Both the position numbers and the translations under genes were made by a program. Positions 53,845-63,501 of a stretch of DNA of 64,000 nt are shown here, piece by piece. Origin of the DNA: CATQHQ01 sp965243805 (GTDB taxonomy: Bacteria > Gemmatimonadota > Gemmatimonadetes > Longimicrobiales > Gaopeijiaceae). The notes under the pieces were generated by a model. It was not told the DNA's origin and did no database searches. It was given only the letters and a program-made list of their open reading frames with translations. Numbering within the stretch: the first letter of the stretch is position 1; every line of letters begins with the position of its first letter. The stretch covers positions 3,224,001-3,288,000 of the forward strand of contig OZ251577.1 of NCBI GenBank assembly GCA_965243805.1. Reading direction: 5' to 3'.

Positions 53845-55524
53845 CTATTCGCGCCGCTCCCGCACTCCCTTCGGCGCCACCCGCGCCTCGGCACGGGCCA
53901 GCGCCCAGTCCACGCCCAGCGCCATCGCCGCCGCCGGGACCGCGCCCGACAGGATCATCACCGGGTCCGAGAGCGCCAGCCCGGCCACGATGGGGTCGCC
54001 CAGCCCGCCGGCTCCCACGAAGGCGGCCAAGGTGGCGGTGCCCACGTTGATGACGGCGGCGGTGCGCACCCCGGCCATCACCACCGGCGCAGCCAAGGGC
54101 AGGCGGATACGGCGCAGCAGCTGGCCCTCGGTCATGCCCAGCGCCCGGCCAGCCTCCACGGCGCCCGGGGCCGCGCCCACGATCCCGGTGTAGGTGTTCC
54201 GCAGGATCGGAAGCAGCGAGTACAGGAAGAGGGCGGCCGCGGCGGGTGTGGCGCCGATCCCGAACAGGGGGAGCATGAACGCCAGCAGCGCGATCCCCGG
54301 GATCGTCTGAAGGAGGCCGGCCGCCCGGATCGCGCCTTCGGCTGCCGAGCGCTGGCGCTCCAGAGCCACGCCGACGGGAACAGCCACGAGCACTGCCGCG
54401 CCCAGCGAAGTCAGAACCAGGAGGAGGTGGCGGGCCGCCTGTCGTGCCAGTGCCGTCCGGTTGCTCCACATGTAGCCGGGCAGCGCACGGATCGACCGGG
54501 AGGAGGTGCCGTCGCGACCTGCTGTGTCGCCGTCGTCACCTGCCACATCGCCGGTGCGACCTTCTACATCGCCCGCGCCGGAACCCGCCTCGACCAAGCC
54601 GATCTCCGCCAGCAGCTCCCCGGCAGCCTGGGCCACCGGCATGGCGGCCAGCTCCACCTTCTCGTTGGCGCGCCGCATGGTCTCTTCGTCGATCCTTCCC
54701 GCCAAGCGCGACAGCACCAGTGCCGCGTCAGGGCGGAGCTCGTAGAAATCTCGGCTGACCAGAGGCGCGGCGTCGTACGGGGGGAAGAACCCCAGGTCGT
54801 CCACCATGACCTGCAAGTCGTAGCGGGCCACCGCCCCGTCGGTGGAGTAGGCGTCGATCACGTCCACCTCGCCCTCGGCCAGAGCGCGGTACTTGACCGC
54901 CTGGAGCACGTTGCGCACCTCACGAAAGCGCATTCCGACGTAGGTCTCGGCGAGCCCGACCAAGCCATCGGTGCGGCCCGCGAAGTCCGGCGAGAACCCG
55001 GCTGCGAGCTGCGGTGCCGCGCTGGCCAGTCCCGACAGGGTGCGGATGCCCAGGGAGTCGGCGGCGGTTCGCCGCATCGCCACAGCGTAGTTGTTGGCGA
55101 AGCCCAGCGGCGGCAGCCAGCGAGCGCCCCAGCGGACCTCGAAGACCGTGCTCACGCGGCGGAAGACGCCCGCAGAGCCGCCGGAGGGAACCTCGTTGAG
55201 GATCGCGACCAAGCCGGTGCCGGTGTACTCGGGGTAGACGTGCACATCGCCCCGGACGAGAGCCTGGAAGGTGAGTTCCGTGGTGCCCAGCCCCAGCCGC
55301 CGGTCCACCGCGTGCCCGTGCTGTTCGAGCAGTTGGGCGAAGACCTCTGCCAGCACGTATGACTCGGCGAACTGCTTGGAGGCGACCACCACTGGACCGG
55401 ATGCGGACGCCTCTTGCGTCTGGGCGAGTGCGCCACTGGGCGACAAGGCGACGCCGGCCGCCAACGCAATGCTGCCCGCCAACCCGACGCCGGTGGCCAG
55501 CCCGCCCCAGCGCCGCCCTTTCAC
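53845..55524 (-). CDS. Osmoprotectant ABC importer, fused substrate-binding protein and permease (OpuBC-OpuBB type)
   Basis: A signal peptide (about 1-34) leads to a glycine-betaine-type binding domain (about 44-310): VVVASKQFAESYVLAEV, the conserved YPEYTGTGL and DAYSTDGAVARYDL. A repeat-rich acidic linker (GDVEGRTGDVAGDDGDT) joins it to a permease half (about 365-550, several helices, EAGRALGMTEGQLLRRIRLPLAAPVVMAGVRTA is the EAA loop). Fused versions of this importer are known. The ATPase gene precedes it and overlaps by 4 nt. Substrates would be quaternary amines such as glycine betaine or choline. Confidence 0.9.
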   Translation of the reverse strand: MKGRRWGGLATGVGLAGSIALAAGVALSPSGALAQTQEASASGPVVVASKQFAESYVLAEVFAQLLEQHGHAVDRRLGLGTTELTFQALVRGDVHVYPEYTGTGLVAILNEVPSGGSAGVFRRVSTVFEVRWGARWLPPLGFANNYAVAMRRTAADSLGIRTLSGLASAAPQLAAGFSPDFAGRTDGLVGLAETYVGMRFREVRNVLQAVKYRALAEGEVDVIDAYSTDGAVARYDLQVMVDDLGFFPPYDAAPLVSRDFYELRPDAALVLSRLAGRIDEETMRRANEKVELAAMPVAQAAGELLAEIGLVEAGSGAGDVEGRTGDVAGDDGDTAGRDGTSSRSIRALPGYMWSNRTALARQAARHLLLVLTSLGAAVLVAVPVGVALERQRSAAEGAIRAAGLLQTIPGIALLAFMLPLFGIGATPAAAALFLYSLLPILRNTYTGIVGAAPGAVEAGRALGMTEGQLLRRIRLPLAAPVVMAGVRTAAVINVGTATLAAFVGAGGLGDPIVAGLALSDPVMILSGAVPAAAMALGVDWALARAEARVAPKGVRERRE

Positions 55525-56288
55525 GCCTCGCCGCCCCTTCGCGCCCCGACCCCCGACTTGCGCAGCAGCTCGGCGGCGTACCCCCTGCCTAGCGCGGCTT
55601 CCTCCCTCGCCCGTACGGCGAGTTCGCCTGAGGCCGCCTCCAGGACGATCCGCCCCGCCCTCATGACGGCAACGCGGGTGGCGATCCGCATCGCCTCCAA
55701 CAGATCGTGGGTGACCAGCACGGCGGTGGTGCCAGCCGAAGCCCGCAGCGCCAGAAAAGCCTCCTGGGCGTCGAAGCGGGTGACGGCGTCCAGGGCGCCG
55801 AACGGCTCGTCCATGAGAAGCACGTCAGGGTCGGCCGCCACGGCCCGGGCGATGGCGACGCGCTGGCGCTGTCCGCCCGAAAGCTGGCGGGGGTAGCGCT
55901 TGCCGTAGAGCGCCGAGTCCAGCCCGGTGGCGTCCAGGGCGCTCCGTCCGCGCTCCTCCGCGTCGGCCATCCCGCGAAGCGACGGCACCAGGGCGGCGTT
56001 GGCGAGGCAGGTCCAGTGGGGGATCAGTCCGCCGTCCTGCTGCACGTACCCCATGGAGCGGCGGAGCGCCACCGGGTCCATCGCGGCGACCGACTCGCCC
56101 CTCACGCGGACACGCCCTTCGTCCAGCGCCGTCAGGCCGTTGACCGTGCGCAGAAGGGTGGTCTTCCCCGAGCCGCTCTCGCCCACCAGCGCCACGCAGG
56201 CGCCAGCGTCCACCCGGAGGTCGGCGCCGTCGAGGGCGGTCGCTCCGCCGTAGCGCTTGACCGCGCCCTCCACCTCGATCAGGGCCAC
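55521..56288 (-). CDS. Osmoprotectant ABC importer ATPase (OpuA/ProV type)
   Basis: The 255-residue protein has Walker A GESGSGKTT, LRRSMGYVQQDGGLIPHWT at the Q-loop, signature LSGGQRQRVAIARA, Walker B VLLMDEPFGALD and the switch VTHDLLEA. It lacks the C-terminal CBS pair present in many OpuA/ProV ATPases. The GTG at 56288 overlaps the dehydratase stop by 10 nt; a further upstream ATG (56315) would give nine extra residues. It powers the fused permease downstream, with a 4-nt overlap. Confidence 0.9.
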   Translation of the reverse strand: MALIEVEGAVKRYGGATALDGADLRVDAGACVALVGESGSGKTTLLRTVNGLTALDEGRVRVRGESVAAMDPVALRRSMGYVQQDGGLIPHWTCLANAALVPSLRGMADAEERGRSALDATGLDSALYGKRYPRQLSGGQRQRVAIARAVAADPDVLLMDEPFGALDAVTRFDAQEAFLALRASAGTTAVLVTHDLLEAMRIATRVAVMRAGRIVLEAASGELAVRAREEAALGRGYAAELLRKSGVGARRGGEA

Positions 56289-57340
56289 GGCGTACCCTCC
56301 CGCAACGCCCGGCACAGCAGCTGCGGATCCACGTTCCCCCCGGAGATCAGCGCCACCGCAACGCCGCCCGACGCCACGGGAATCCGTCCGTGCATCAGCG
56401 CCGCCACCGCCGCGGCTCCCGACGGCTCCACCACCAGCTTGCCTCGGACTGCCAGAAGGCGCATCGCCGAGAGGATCTCCCTGTCGGAGACCAGCGCCAC
56501 GTCCTCCACGAACTCTCGCACGTACCGATAGGTGCGTTCGCCGGCCATGGGCGGTGCCAAGCCGTCTGCGACCGTATCGACCGCGTCCAGCCGCACCGCC
56601 CGCCCCTCGTCGAGGCTGCGGCGCATCGCGGGCGCCCCCCTAGGCTCGACGCCGAAGACGCGGTGGACCGCCGGTGCGCCTCGCCGGCCCGGGTCTTCGC
56701 CCTCCCGCAATTCTCGGCCCTCCCGCAATTCTCGGCCCGCACGCAACTCTCCGTCTCGCCGCAACGCCGCCAGCGCGCCTGCGATTCCGGCAATCTGTCC
56801 GCCCCCTCCCACGGGGACCACCACCGTGGCCGGCTCGGGCAGCTCTTCGTCCAGCTCCATCCCCGTGGAGCCGTGCCCGGCGATCACCTCGCGAGCGTCG
56901 AACGGATGGAGGAAGACGAATCCCTCGGTGCGGGCCAGCCGATCAGCCTCCCGAAAGGCGTCCGCTGCGGTGCCGTGCAGGATCACCTCGGCGCCGTACC
57001 CTCGCGCCGCGTCCACTTTCGTCCGGGCCGCGCCCTCCGGCATGACCACCACGGCCCGGACGCCCGCCCTGCCCGCGGCCCAAGCCACGGCCTGGGCGTG
57101 GTTGCCAGCGGAGACGGTCACCACTCCCCGCTCCCGATCCTCCGGCCCAAGCGACGCCACCGCGTTCAGCGCGCCCCGTACCTTGAACGATCCCGTCCTC
57201 TGGAGGTTCTCGCACTTGAGGAAGACGCGCGTCCCGGTCGGCGCGCCCAGCGTCGCGAAAGACAACAGGGGCGTCCGGTGGACGAAGGGCGCGATCCGCA
57301 GCCGCGCCTCCTGGTAGTCCGATTGCTCCAGCCAAGCCAT
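56279..57340 (-). CDS. PLP-dependent threonine/serine dehydratase family enzyme
   Basis: The 353-residue fold-type II enzyme has the PLP lysine K53 in RTGSFKVRGA, the phosphate loop VPVGGGGQIAG, VSAGNHAQAVAWAA, and a late SGGN cofactor contact in VALISGGNVD. It lacks the ACT regulatory domain of biosynthetic IlvA, as in catabolic threonine or serine dehydratases and serine racemase. A Glu/Arg-rich insert of about 20 residues (ELREGR repeats) is repeat-encoded. It is the first gene of a run into the osmoprotectant importer with a 10-nt overlap, which is an unusual pairing. Confidence 0.85.
   Translation of the reverse strand: MAWLEQSDYQEARLRIAPFVHRTPLLSFATLGAPTGTRVFLKCENLQRTGSFKVRGALNAVASLGPEDRERGVVTVSAGNHAQAVAWAAGRAGVRAVVVMPEGAARTKVDAARGYGAEVILHGTAADAFREADRLARTEGFVFLHPFDAREVIAGHGSTGMELDEELPEPATVVVPVGGGGQIAGIAGALAALRRDGELRAGRELREGRELREGEDPGRRGAPAVHRVFGVEPRGAPAMRRSLDEGRAVRLDAVDTVADGLAPPMAGERTYRYVREFVEDVALVSDREILSAMRLLAVRGKLVVEPSGAAAVAALMHGRIPVASGGVAVALISGGNVDPQLLCRALREGTPWP
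56701..56752. repeat. 18-bp tandem repeat in the dehydratase gene
   Basis: CCTCCCGCAATTCTCGGC occurs twice exactly and a third time in degenerate form, in frame. It encodes the ELREGR-type insertion. Confidence 0.8.
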
Positions 57341-57468
57341 GTCCGCTCTCGATTTGAAAAAACCGGCCGGGTTTTGTAACTTCGGAGATCATGACGCCGG
57401 CGACGGGCTTTCCGAAGCCTAGATCGTCGCACCGCTTCATACTCCCATCAAGAGCAGGACGACACCTC

Positions 57469-60165
57469 ATGGCGGTTCCATGGCGGCAGGCCAGCTTCCC
57501 TTCCCTCGCGCCCCTCTTCTTCTTCCTCGCAGTCAGTCCCGTGGCGGCCCAGCAGGGCACGATCTCCGGGCGGGTGGTCGACGCCGAGACCGGCGAGCCG
57601 CTGGCGGGCGCCGCCGTGGAGGTGCTGGGGCAGGGCGTCCAGGCGGCCACCAACGACTCCGGTGGGTTCAGCGTCTCGGTGGCGCCGGGCAGCCACAGCG
57701 TGGTGGTTGAGATGATAGGCTACGAGACTGGCCGAGTGGACGGAGTGGGCGTGGCCGGGGGCGCGACCGAGGAGATCGAAATCGTTCTTCGCTCCCGCGC
57801 GCTGGTGCTCAATCCCATCGTGGTCACCGCGTCCCGACGCCAGGAGAAGGCGCTGGACGCCCCTGCCTCCGTGTCCACCGTCTCGGCAGCCGAGATCGCC
57901 CGGTCGGTCAAGACCACCCCGGCGGAGCACGTTCGCGCCCTCCCCGGCATTGACATGGCGCGGACCGGCCTGACCCAGAGCAACATCGTGGCGCGGGGGT
58001 TCAACAACGTCTTCTCGGGCGCGCTGCTCACGATCATGGACAACCGCTACGCCCGCGTCCCCTCTCTGCGGTTCAACGCCCACAACATGCTTCCGGCCAC
58101 GGACCTGGACATTGAGCGGATCGAAGTCTCCCTGGGACCGGGGGCGGCCCTCTACGGCCCCAACGCATCCACGGGGGTCATGCACATGATCACCTCGTCT
58201 CCCATCGACAAGCCCGGGACCTCGGTCTCGCTGGCCGGTGGCGAGCGCTCCGTCTTCCACGGCCAGTTCCGCACCGCCTACGCCCCGTCCAGCTCCTTCG
58301 GCTTCAAGGTTTCGGGACAGTACTTCCGGGGGAACGACTTCGAGTACCAAGATCCCGTGGAGGAGCGCGACCCGCCGCCTCTGGAGCGCGACTTCCTCAA
58401 CGAGCGCTACTCGGCCGACGCGCGGCTCGACTTTCGGTTCGGGGGCGACGCCGAGCTGGTGGTGAACGGCGGCATGAACGTGGCGGCCAAGAGCATCGAG
58501 CTTACGGGGATCGGCGCCGCCCAGGCGCAGGACTGGGGCTACCAGTACGCCCAGACGCGGTTCAGCAAGGGTCGCTTGTTCGCCCAGGCGTTCCTGAACC
58601 AGACCAACGCGGGCGACGCCACGCGCCTACTCCGCACCGGCGTGCCCGTGGTGGACAAGTCCCGGGCGATCGCCTTCCAGTTCCAGTACGGCTTCGACCT
58701 GGGCGGCTTTCAGAGCTTCACCTACGGGGTGGACTGGCAGCGCACCGAGCCGCGAACCGGCGGCACGATCACTGGCCGGAACGAGGACGACGACCTGGTG
58801 AGCGAGGTCGGCGCCTACCTGCACTCGGAGACCGCGCTGGGCGACAAGGTGGACTTTGTGGCGGCGATCCGCGTGGACGACCACAGCCGCTTGTCGGACG
58901 TGGCGATCTCGCCTCGGGCGGCACTGGTGCTGAAGCCCAAGGAAGACCAGACCTTCCGCCTGACCTTCAATCGGGCGTTCGCGACGCCGACCACGAACAA
59001 CCTGTTCCTGGACATCTTGGCCGGCGGGTTCGAGCTGGGCTTCGGCTTGCCGAGCTACGGGATTCGGGCGTTGGGCGTGCCTGCCGGCGGGTTCAGCTGG
59101 AACAACCAGTGCCCCGGCGGGCACATGTCCATGTGCATGTACTCGCCCTTCCTGCCGGGCCAGCTGCCCGCCAACGCGGCGCTCTTCTGGGACTCCATGA
59201 TGGACCGGGTCGCGGGCTTCGACCCTGCCTTGGGTTCGCTCGTCCCCGTGCTGAAAGGGCCAGGCCGGCAGCCCAGCGATCCAGCGCTGGTCACCGTCTT
59301 CCGGCGCCTGAACCAAGCGGCGGCCGAGACCGGTCAAGGCGACCTGTTCCCCTTGGACAACGCCCAGCTCGGCGAGATCGCCGAGATGCGGTCCACCATC
59401 TACAACACCTTCGAAGTGGGGTACAAGGGCGTGCTCGGCGATCGGGTGCTACTGGCCGCCGACGTGTACCATGCGCGAGTCAAGGACTTCGTGGGTCCCC
59501 TGCGAATCGAGACCCCCAACGTGTTCCTGGAGCCGGGTTCGGTGCAGGCGTTCTTGCAGGCGCGGCTGGCGCCCCTCGTCCAAGCGGGCGCGCTGGATCC
59601 GGCCACCGTTGCCGCGGTGTTGGCCCAGGTCGTGCCCGTGGTTGCGGCGATCCCCTTCGGCACCGTCGTCCCCGATCAGGTCGACTCGTCCGACCTTCTC
59701 GTGACCTACCGGAACTTCGGAGACGTGAACTACTGGGGCACGGACTTGGCGTTGCAGGTCCTGGCGTCCGACCGGGTGCGGATCAACGGCGCGTACTCGT
59801 TCCAGAGCGACGAGTGCTTCGACTTCAACGAGGACGGCCAGTGCACCAGCGCCGACGACATAGCGCTCAACGCGCCGCGTCACAAGGGGTCCGTCGGGTT
59901 CGTCTTCGACGACCAGGTCTCGGGCTTCTCCTTCGACGGACGGTTCCGCATGAGCGGCGGGTTCCCGATGAACTCGGGCGTCTACATCGGCGACGTGGAA
60001 GGGTACGGGGTGGTGGACTTGGGCGTCGGCTGGCGGCTGCCCTTCCAGCCCAGCGCCCGGCTGTCCCTGAGCGCCACCAACGTGCTGAACAACATGCACC
60101 GGGAGTTCATCGGAGCGCCGGAGCTGGGCCGACTGGTCCTGGCCCGCCTGCGGTACGACTTCTGA
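57469..60165 (+). CDS. TonB-dependent outer-membrane receptor
   Basis: The 898-residue protein has a signal peptide (about 1-27, ends VAAQ), a carboxypeptidase-regulatory-like domain (about 28-112, GTISGRVVDAETGEPLAGAAVEV), a plug (about 120-250, TVSAAEIARSVKTTPAEHVRALPGIDMARTG) and a 22-strand-type barrel ending in LVLARLRYDF with a terminal Phe. Such receptors import siderophores, cobalamin or oligomers with TonB energy. A long insertion rich in hydrophobic residues (about 690-760) may be an extracellular loop. The ATG at 57469 starts the signal peptide. Confidence 0.93.
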   Translation: MAVPWRQASFPSLAPLFFFLAVSPVAAQQGTISGRVVDAETGEPLAGAAVEVLGQGVQAATNDSGGFSVSVAPGSHSVVVEMIGYETGRVDGVGVAGGATEEIEIVLRSRALVLNPIVVTASRRQEKALDAPASVSTVSAAEIARSVKTTPAEHVRALPGIDMARTGLTQSNIVARGFNNVFSGALLTIMDNRYARVPSLRFNAHNMLPATDLDIERIEVSLGPGAALYGPNASTGVMHMITSSPIDKPGTSVSLAGGERSVFHGQFRTAYAPSSSFGFKVSGQYFRGNDFEYQDPVEERDPPPLERDFLNERYSADARLDFRFGGDAELVVNGGMNVAAKSIELTGIGAAQAQDWGYQYAQTRFSKGRLFAQAFLNQTNAGDATRLLRTGVPVVDKSRAIAFQFQYGFDLGGFQSFTYGVDWQRTEPRTGGTITGRNEDDDLVSEVGAYLHSETALGDKVDFVAAIRVDDHSRLSDVAISPRAALVLKPKEDQTFRLTFNRAFATPTTNNLFLDILAGGFELGFGLPSYGIRALGVPAGGFSWNNQCPGGHMSMCMYSPFLPGQLPANAALFWDSMMDRVAGFDPALGSLVPVLKGPGRQPSDPALVTVFRRLNQAAAETGQGDLFPLDNAQLGEIAEMRSTIYNTFEVGYKGVLGDRVLLAADVYHARVKDFVGPLRIETPNVFLEPGSVQAFLQARLAPLVQAGALDPATVAAVLAQVVPVVAAIPFGTVVPDQVDSSDLLVTYRNFGDVNYWGTDLALQVLASDRVRINGAYSFQSDECFDFNEDGQCTSADDIALNAPRHKGSVGFVFDDQVSGFSFDGRFRMSGGFPMNSGVYIGDVEGYGVVDLGVGWRLPFQPSARLSLSATNVLNNMHREFIGAPELGRLVLARLRYDF

Positions 60166-60253
60166 TCCCACTCGCTTCGCGCCGATGCGCGTCTCCACCC
60201 GCCTCGAGGGGCGGGGGGCGGTGCGCCGGCCCAACACACGGGGAGGGTGGGCC

Positions 60254-61585
60254 ATGAAGGTCGTTCTGGGATACTCGGGCGGGCTGGACACGTCGGTGAT
60301 CGTGCCGTGGTTGCGCGAGAACCACGAGGCCGACGTGATCTGCATGGCCGCCGACGTGGGCCAGCAGGGCGGGGTAGAGCGCTTGGCCACGAAGGCGTTC
60401 GCCACGGGCGCGTCGGCGTTCTTCGGGGAGGACCTGAAGGACGAGTTCGTGTCGGATTACGTGCTGCCCGTGGTCCGGGCCGGCGCGGTGTACAGTCGCA
60501 AGTACCTGCTGGGCACGGCGATGGCGCGCCCGCTGATCGCCCGTCGCATGGTTGAGATTGCCCGCGAGACCGGCGCCGACGCCCTGGCGCATGGCTGCAC
60601 CGGCAAGGGGAACGACCAGCTTCGCTTCGAGCTCTCCTTTGCGGCGCTGGCGCCGGAGCTGGAGGTGGTGGCACCGTGGCGGACGTGGGAGATCGCCTCT
60701 CGGGAGGACGCTCTCGCCTTCGCCCGCGCCCGCGCCATCTCGCTGGATGTGGACGAGGAGAAGCTCTACTCCCGGGACGAGAACCTGTGGCACACCAGCC
60801 ACGAGGGGGGTCCCCTGGAGGACCCGGCCAACGCGCCGACCCCGGACGTGTTCACCCGCACCTGCGATCCCCTGGACGCCCCCGACCGGCCCCTGGAGCT
60901 GGCCATCTCCTTCGAGTCTGGCGTGCCCGTGGCGCTGGACGGCGAGCCGCTGGGACTCCTGGCGCTGCTGGAGGAGCTCAACCGCGCCGGCGCGGAGCAC
61001 GGCGTGGGCCGGGACGATGTGGTGGAGGACCGGGTGGTGGGCATCAAGTCGCGGGGCGTGTACGAGACGCCGGGCGGGACGATCCTGCTGACCGCTCTTC
61101 AGGAGCTGGAGCAGCTGGTCCTCTCCCGACGGGCGCTGTCGCTGAAGGACGAGCTGGCGCCCCGCTACGCGGACGTGGTCTACGAGGGCCGCTGGTGGAC
61201 CCCGGAGCGCCGGGCCCTGGACGCGCTGGTGGACTCGCTGATGGTGCCCGTGACCGGCTCGGTCCGTCTCCGCCTCTTCAAGGGAGGCGCCGACGTACTG
61301 TCTCGGACGAGCCCCACCTCGCTCTACGACCTGGGCTTGGCCTCCTTCGGCGCCTCGGAGGGGTACGAGCACTCCGACTCGTCGGGCTTCGTCAAGCTCT
61401 TCGGGCTCCCGTTGCGGGCGGTCGCGGGCCAGCAGGCGGAGGCGGGGGCGCAGGCGGGGCCGCAGGGAAAGGTCGGCCGTCCGGGGGCGGTGGGTGCGTC
61501 GTCCGCCAAGCCAGCGGCCTCGCGGGCTGGTGTGGACCCGGCAGCTTTGCGGGACTGGCGCGGACCCGATGACCTCGCGGGGTAG
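60254..61585 (+). CDS. argG: Argininosuccinate synthase
   Basis: The enzyme joins citrulline and aspartate with ATP in arginine synthesis. The 443-residue protein starts MKVVLGYSGGLDTSV with the PP-loop SGGLD, has the GCTGKGNDQLRFE site and SREDALAFARA, and DVFTRTCDPLDAPD follows. The core ends near residue 393; the last 50 residues are an Ala/Gly/Gln-rich tail (AGQQAEAGAQAG) unlike other ArgG proteins. GGGGAGGG lies about 6 nt before the ATG. argH follows after 37 bp. Confidence 0.95.
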   Translation: MKVVLGYSGGLDTSVIVPWLRENHEADVICMAADVGQQGGVERLATKAFATGASAFFGEDLKDEFVSDYVLPVVRAGAVYSRKYLLGTAMARPLIARRMVEIARETGADALAHGCTGKGNDQLRFELSFAALAPELEVVAPWRTWEIASREDALAFARARAISLDVDEEKLYSRDENLWHTSHEGGPLEDPANAPTPDVFTRTCDPLDAPDRPLELAISFESGVPVALDGEPLGLLALLEELNRAGAEHGVGRDDVVEDRVVGIKSRGVYETPGGTILLTALQELEQLVLSRRALSLKDELAPRYADVVYEGRWWTPERRALDALVDSLMVPVTGSVRLRLFKGGADVLSRTSPTSLYDLGLASFGASEGYEHSDSSGFVKLFGLPLRAVAGQQAEAGAQAGPQGKVGRPGAVGASSAKPAASRAGVDPAALRDWRGPDDLAG

Positions 61586-61622
61586 CGCGGACCCGGCAGG
61601 CTGCACGCTGGCCTGATCCAAG

Positions 61623-63047
61623 GTGAGCCACGCCCTCTGGGGCGGTCGCTTCGAGGGCGCTCTTGCCCCCGAGATGGAGCCGCTCAACCGCTCCCTGGAC
61701 GTGGACTGGCGGCTCTGGCGTCACGACGTGCGGGGGAGCCGCGCCTGGGCTCGCGGGCTGGCGAGGGCCGGAATCCTATCGCCCGACGAAGCAGCAGCCG
61801 TCGACCAAGGGCTGGTCCAGGTGGCGGAACGACTGGAAGCGCGGCCTGGTCCGGCGGGGCTGCCCGACGAGGACATTCACACCGTCGTCGAACGGCTCCT
61901 GACCGAGATCGTCGGTCCCGTCGGCGGGAAGCTTCACACGGGCCGCTCTCGCAACGATCAAGTCGCCACCGATTTCCGCATGTGGGGGATGAAGGCGGTT
62001 GCGGGGCTCTGCGACCAGATCGGCGCGCTGGCGGAGGCTCTGAGGGCCAGGGCGCGGGCAACGACCGACGTGATCATGCCGGCGTACACCCACTTGCAGC
62101 AGGCCCAGCCGGTGCCGGTAGCCCACTGGCTGCTGTCTCGGGCGTGGCCGCTGGTGCGCGACCTGAAGCGGTTCGGGGCCGTGGCAGACGAGTGCCGGGT
62201 CCTGCCGCTGGGGTCGGGGGCGGCGGCGGGCTGCCCCTTCGACGTGGATCGGGAGGCGCTGGCAGCCGAGCTGGGCTTCGACCGGGTCTCGGAGAACTCC
62301 ATCGACGCTGTGTCGGACCGCGACTGGGCGGTCGAGCTGGTGTTCGCGTGCGCGCTGACGGGCGTGCACCTCTCGCAACTGGCGGAAGACTTGGTGGTGT
62401 TCTCCAGCGCCGAGTTCGGCTTCGTGCGGATCGAGGGCGGCTTCGCCACGGGGTCGTCGCTCATGCCCCAGAAGCGCAACCCGGATGTGGCGGAACTGGT
62501 CCGAGGGAAGGCCGGACGGCTGGTGGGCAACGTCGCCGGGATGCTCGCCCTGCTGAAGGGCCTGCCCACGGGCTACAACCGGGACTTGCAGGAGGACAAG
62601 GAGGCGGCCTTCGACGCGGTGGACGTGCTCTCGGTGGCGTTGCCGGCGATGACGGGTGCGGTGGCGAACCTGGAAGTGGTGCGCGAGCGCGTGTCGGATG
62701 CGCTGCGGGCCGGCCTCCACGCCACCGACTTGGCCGAACACCTAGTGCGGCAGGGCGTCCCCTTCAGGGAGAGCCACCATGCCGTGGGCGAGCTGGTGCG
62801 CACCGCCGAGGCGTCAGGCCGGGCACTGAACGAACTGGCGCTTGAGGAAATGCGCGCCGCGCACCCCGCCTTCGGAGACGATGCGACGGTGGTCTTTTCG
62901 CCGGTTGCGTCGGTAGAGTCCCGAGCCGTCCGGGGCGGCACCTCCGGGGCGGCGGTGGAACGTCAGCTGGAGGCACTGACGGAGGCGTTGCAGGAGGCGC
63001 GGAGGCTCCCCGCCGCCCGCGTCGACCCGCGCATGTGCTCCTCGTAG
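61623..63047 (+). CDS. argH: Argininosuccinate lyase
   Basis: This lyase releases arginine and fumarate from argininosuccinate, the next step after ArgG. The 474 residues begin with LWGGRFEGALAPEMEPLN and contain HTGRSRNDQVATDFRM, TPLQQAQPVP-like YTHLQQAQPVPVAHW, and the signature GSSLMPQKRNPDVAELVRGK with the flexible catalytic loop. The GTG at 61623 is used; there is no ATG nearby. It forms an operon with argG. Confidence 0.96.
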   Translation: MSHALWGGRFEGALAPEMEPLNRSLDVDWRLWRHDVRGSRAWARGLARAGILSPDEAAAVDQGLVQVAERLEARPGPAGLPDEDIHTVVERLLTEIVGPVGGKLHTGRSRNDQVATDFRMWGMKAVAGLCDQIGALAEALRARARATTDVIMPAYTHLQQAQPVPVAHWLLSRAWPLVRDLKRFGAVADECRVLPLGSGAAAGCPFDVDREALAAELGFDRVSENSIDAVSDRDWAVELVFACALTGVHLSQLAEDLVVFSSAEFGFVRIEGGFATGSSLMPQKRNPDVAELVRGKAGRLVGNVAGMLALLKGLPTGYNRDLQEDKEAAFDAVDVLSVALPAMTGAVANLEVVRERVSDALRAGLHATDLAEHLVRQGVPFRESHHAVGELVRTAEASGRALNELALEEMRAAHPAFGDDATVVFSPVASVESRAVRGGTSGAAVERQLEALTEALQEARRLPAARVDPRMCSS

Positions 63048-63141
63048 CTGGGCACATCCCGACGGCTTGATCCGGCGACGAACCCGGCGGTATACTTCCC
63101 ATCGCGTTCAGCACCTGCCGTCAGCTCGTGGAGTTCGCCCC

Positions 63142-63501
63142 TTGACAGACGACTACCCCCAAGCAGCCCGGAAGCACCTCCTTGATGCGATGGTGCTGGA
63201 AGCCGCTGAACGCTTCGACGGGGCAGCCTACTTGTCCGGCTACGTGGTCGAGTGCGCCGCAAAGGCGCTGATTCAAGTCGAGAGCGGACAGGTGCGACAT
63301 ACTCACGAGCTGGAAGAGTTGCGCGAAATGCTTGACCATCAGGCAGGTGCCTTGGATCTCCGGACGGCCCGACTAGGCAGCCTAGTAGCGGCGAGGATCA
63401 GGGAGGCCCACGTCCTAGCATGGCGGCCCGGAATGCGGTATCGTCCCTATGGTGTCCCAAGGAGGACTGGGCGTCGGCACGACAACAGGTCCACAGCGTG
63501 A
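63142..63501 (+). CDS. HEPN-domain protein
   Basis: The 119-residue product contains the HEPN helix pair AARKHLLDAMVLEAAERFDGAAYLSGYVVECAAKALIQVES and HTHELEELREML, as in nucleotidyltransferase-linked HEPN proteins. I do not see the R-x4-H ribonuclease motif. The TTG at 63142 gives a start just before the conserved helix; an ATG at 63190 would remove part of it. The last 30 residues are atypical and overlap the next gene by 82 bp, so a frameshift near 63455 is possible. Confidence 0.65.
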   Translation: MTDDYPQAARKHLLDAMVLEAAERFDGAAYLSGYVVECAAKALIQVESGQVRHTHELEELREMLDHQAGALDLRTARLGSLVAARIREAHVLAWRPGMRYRPYGVPRRTGRRHDNRSTA

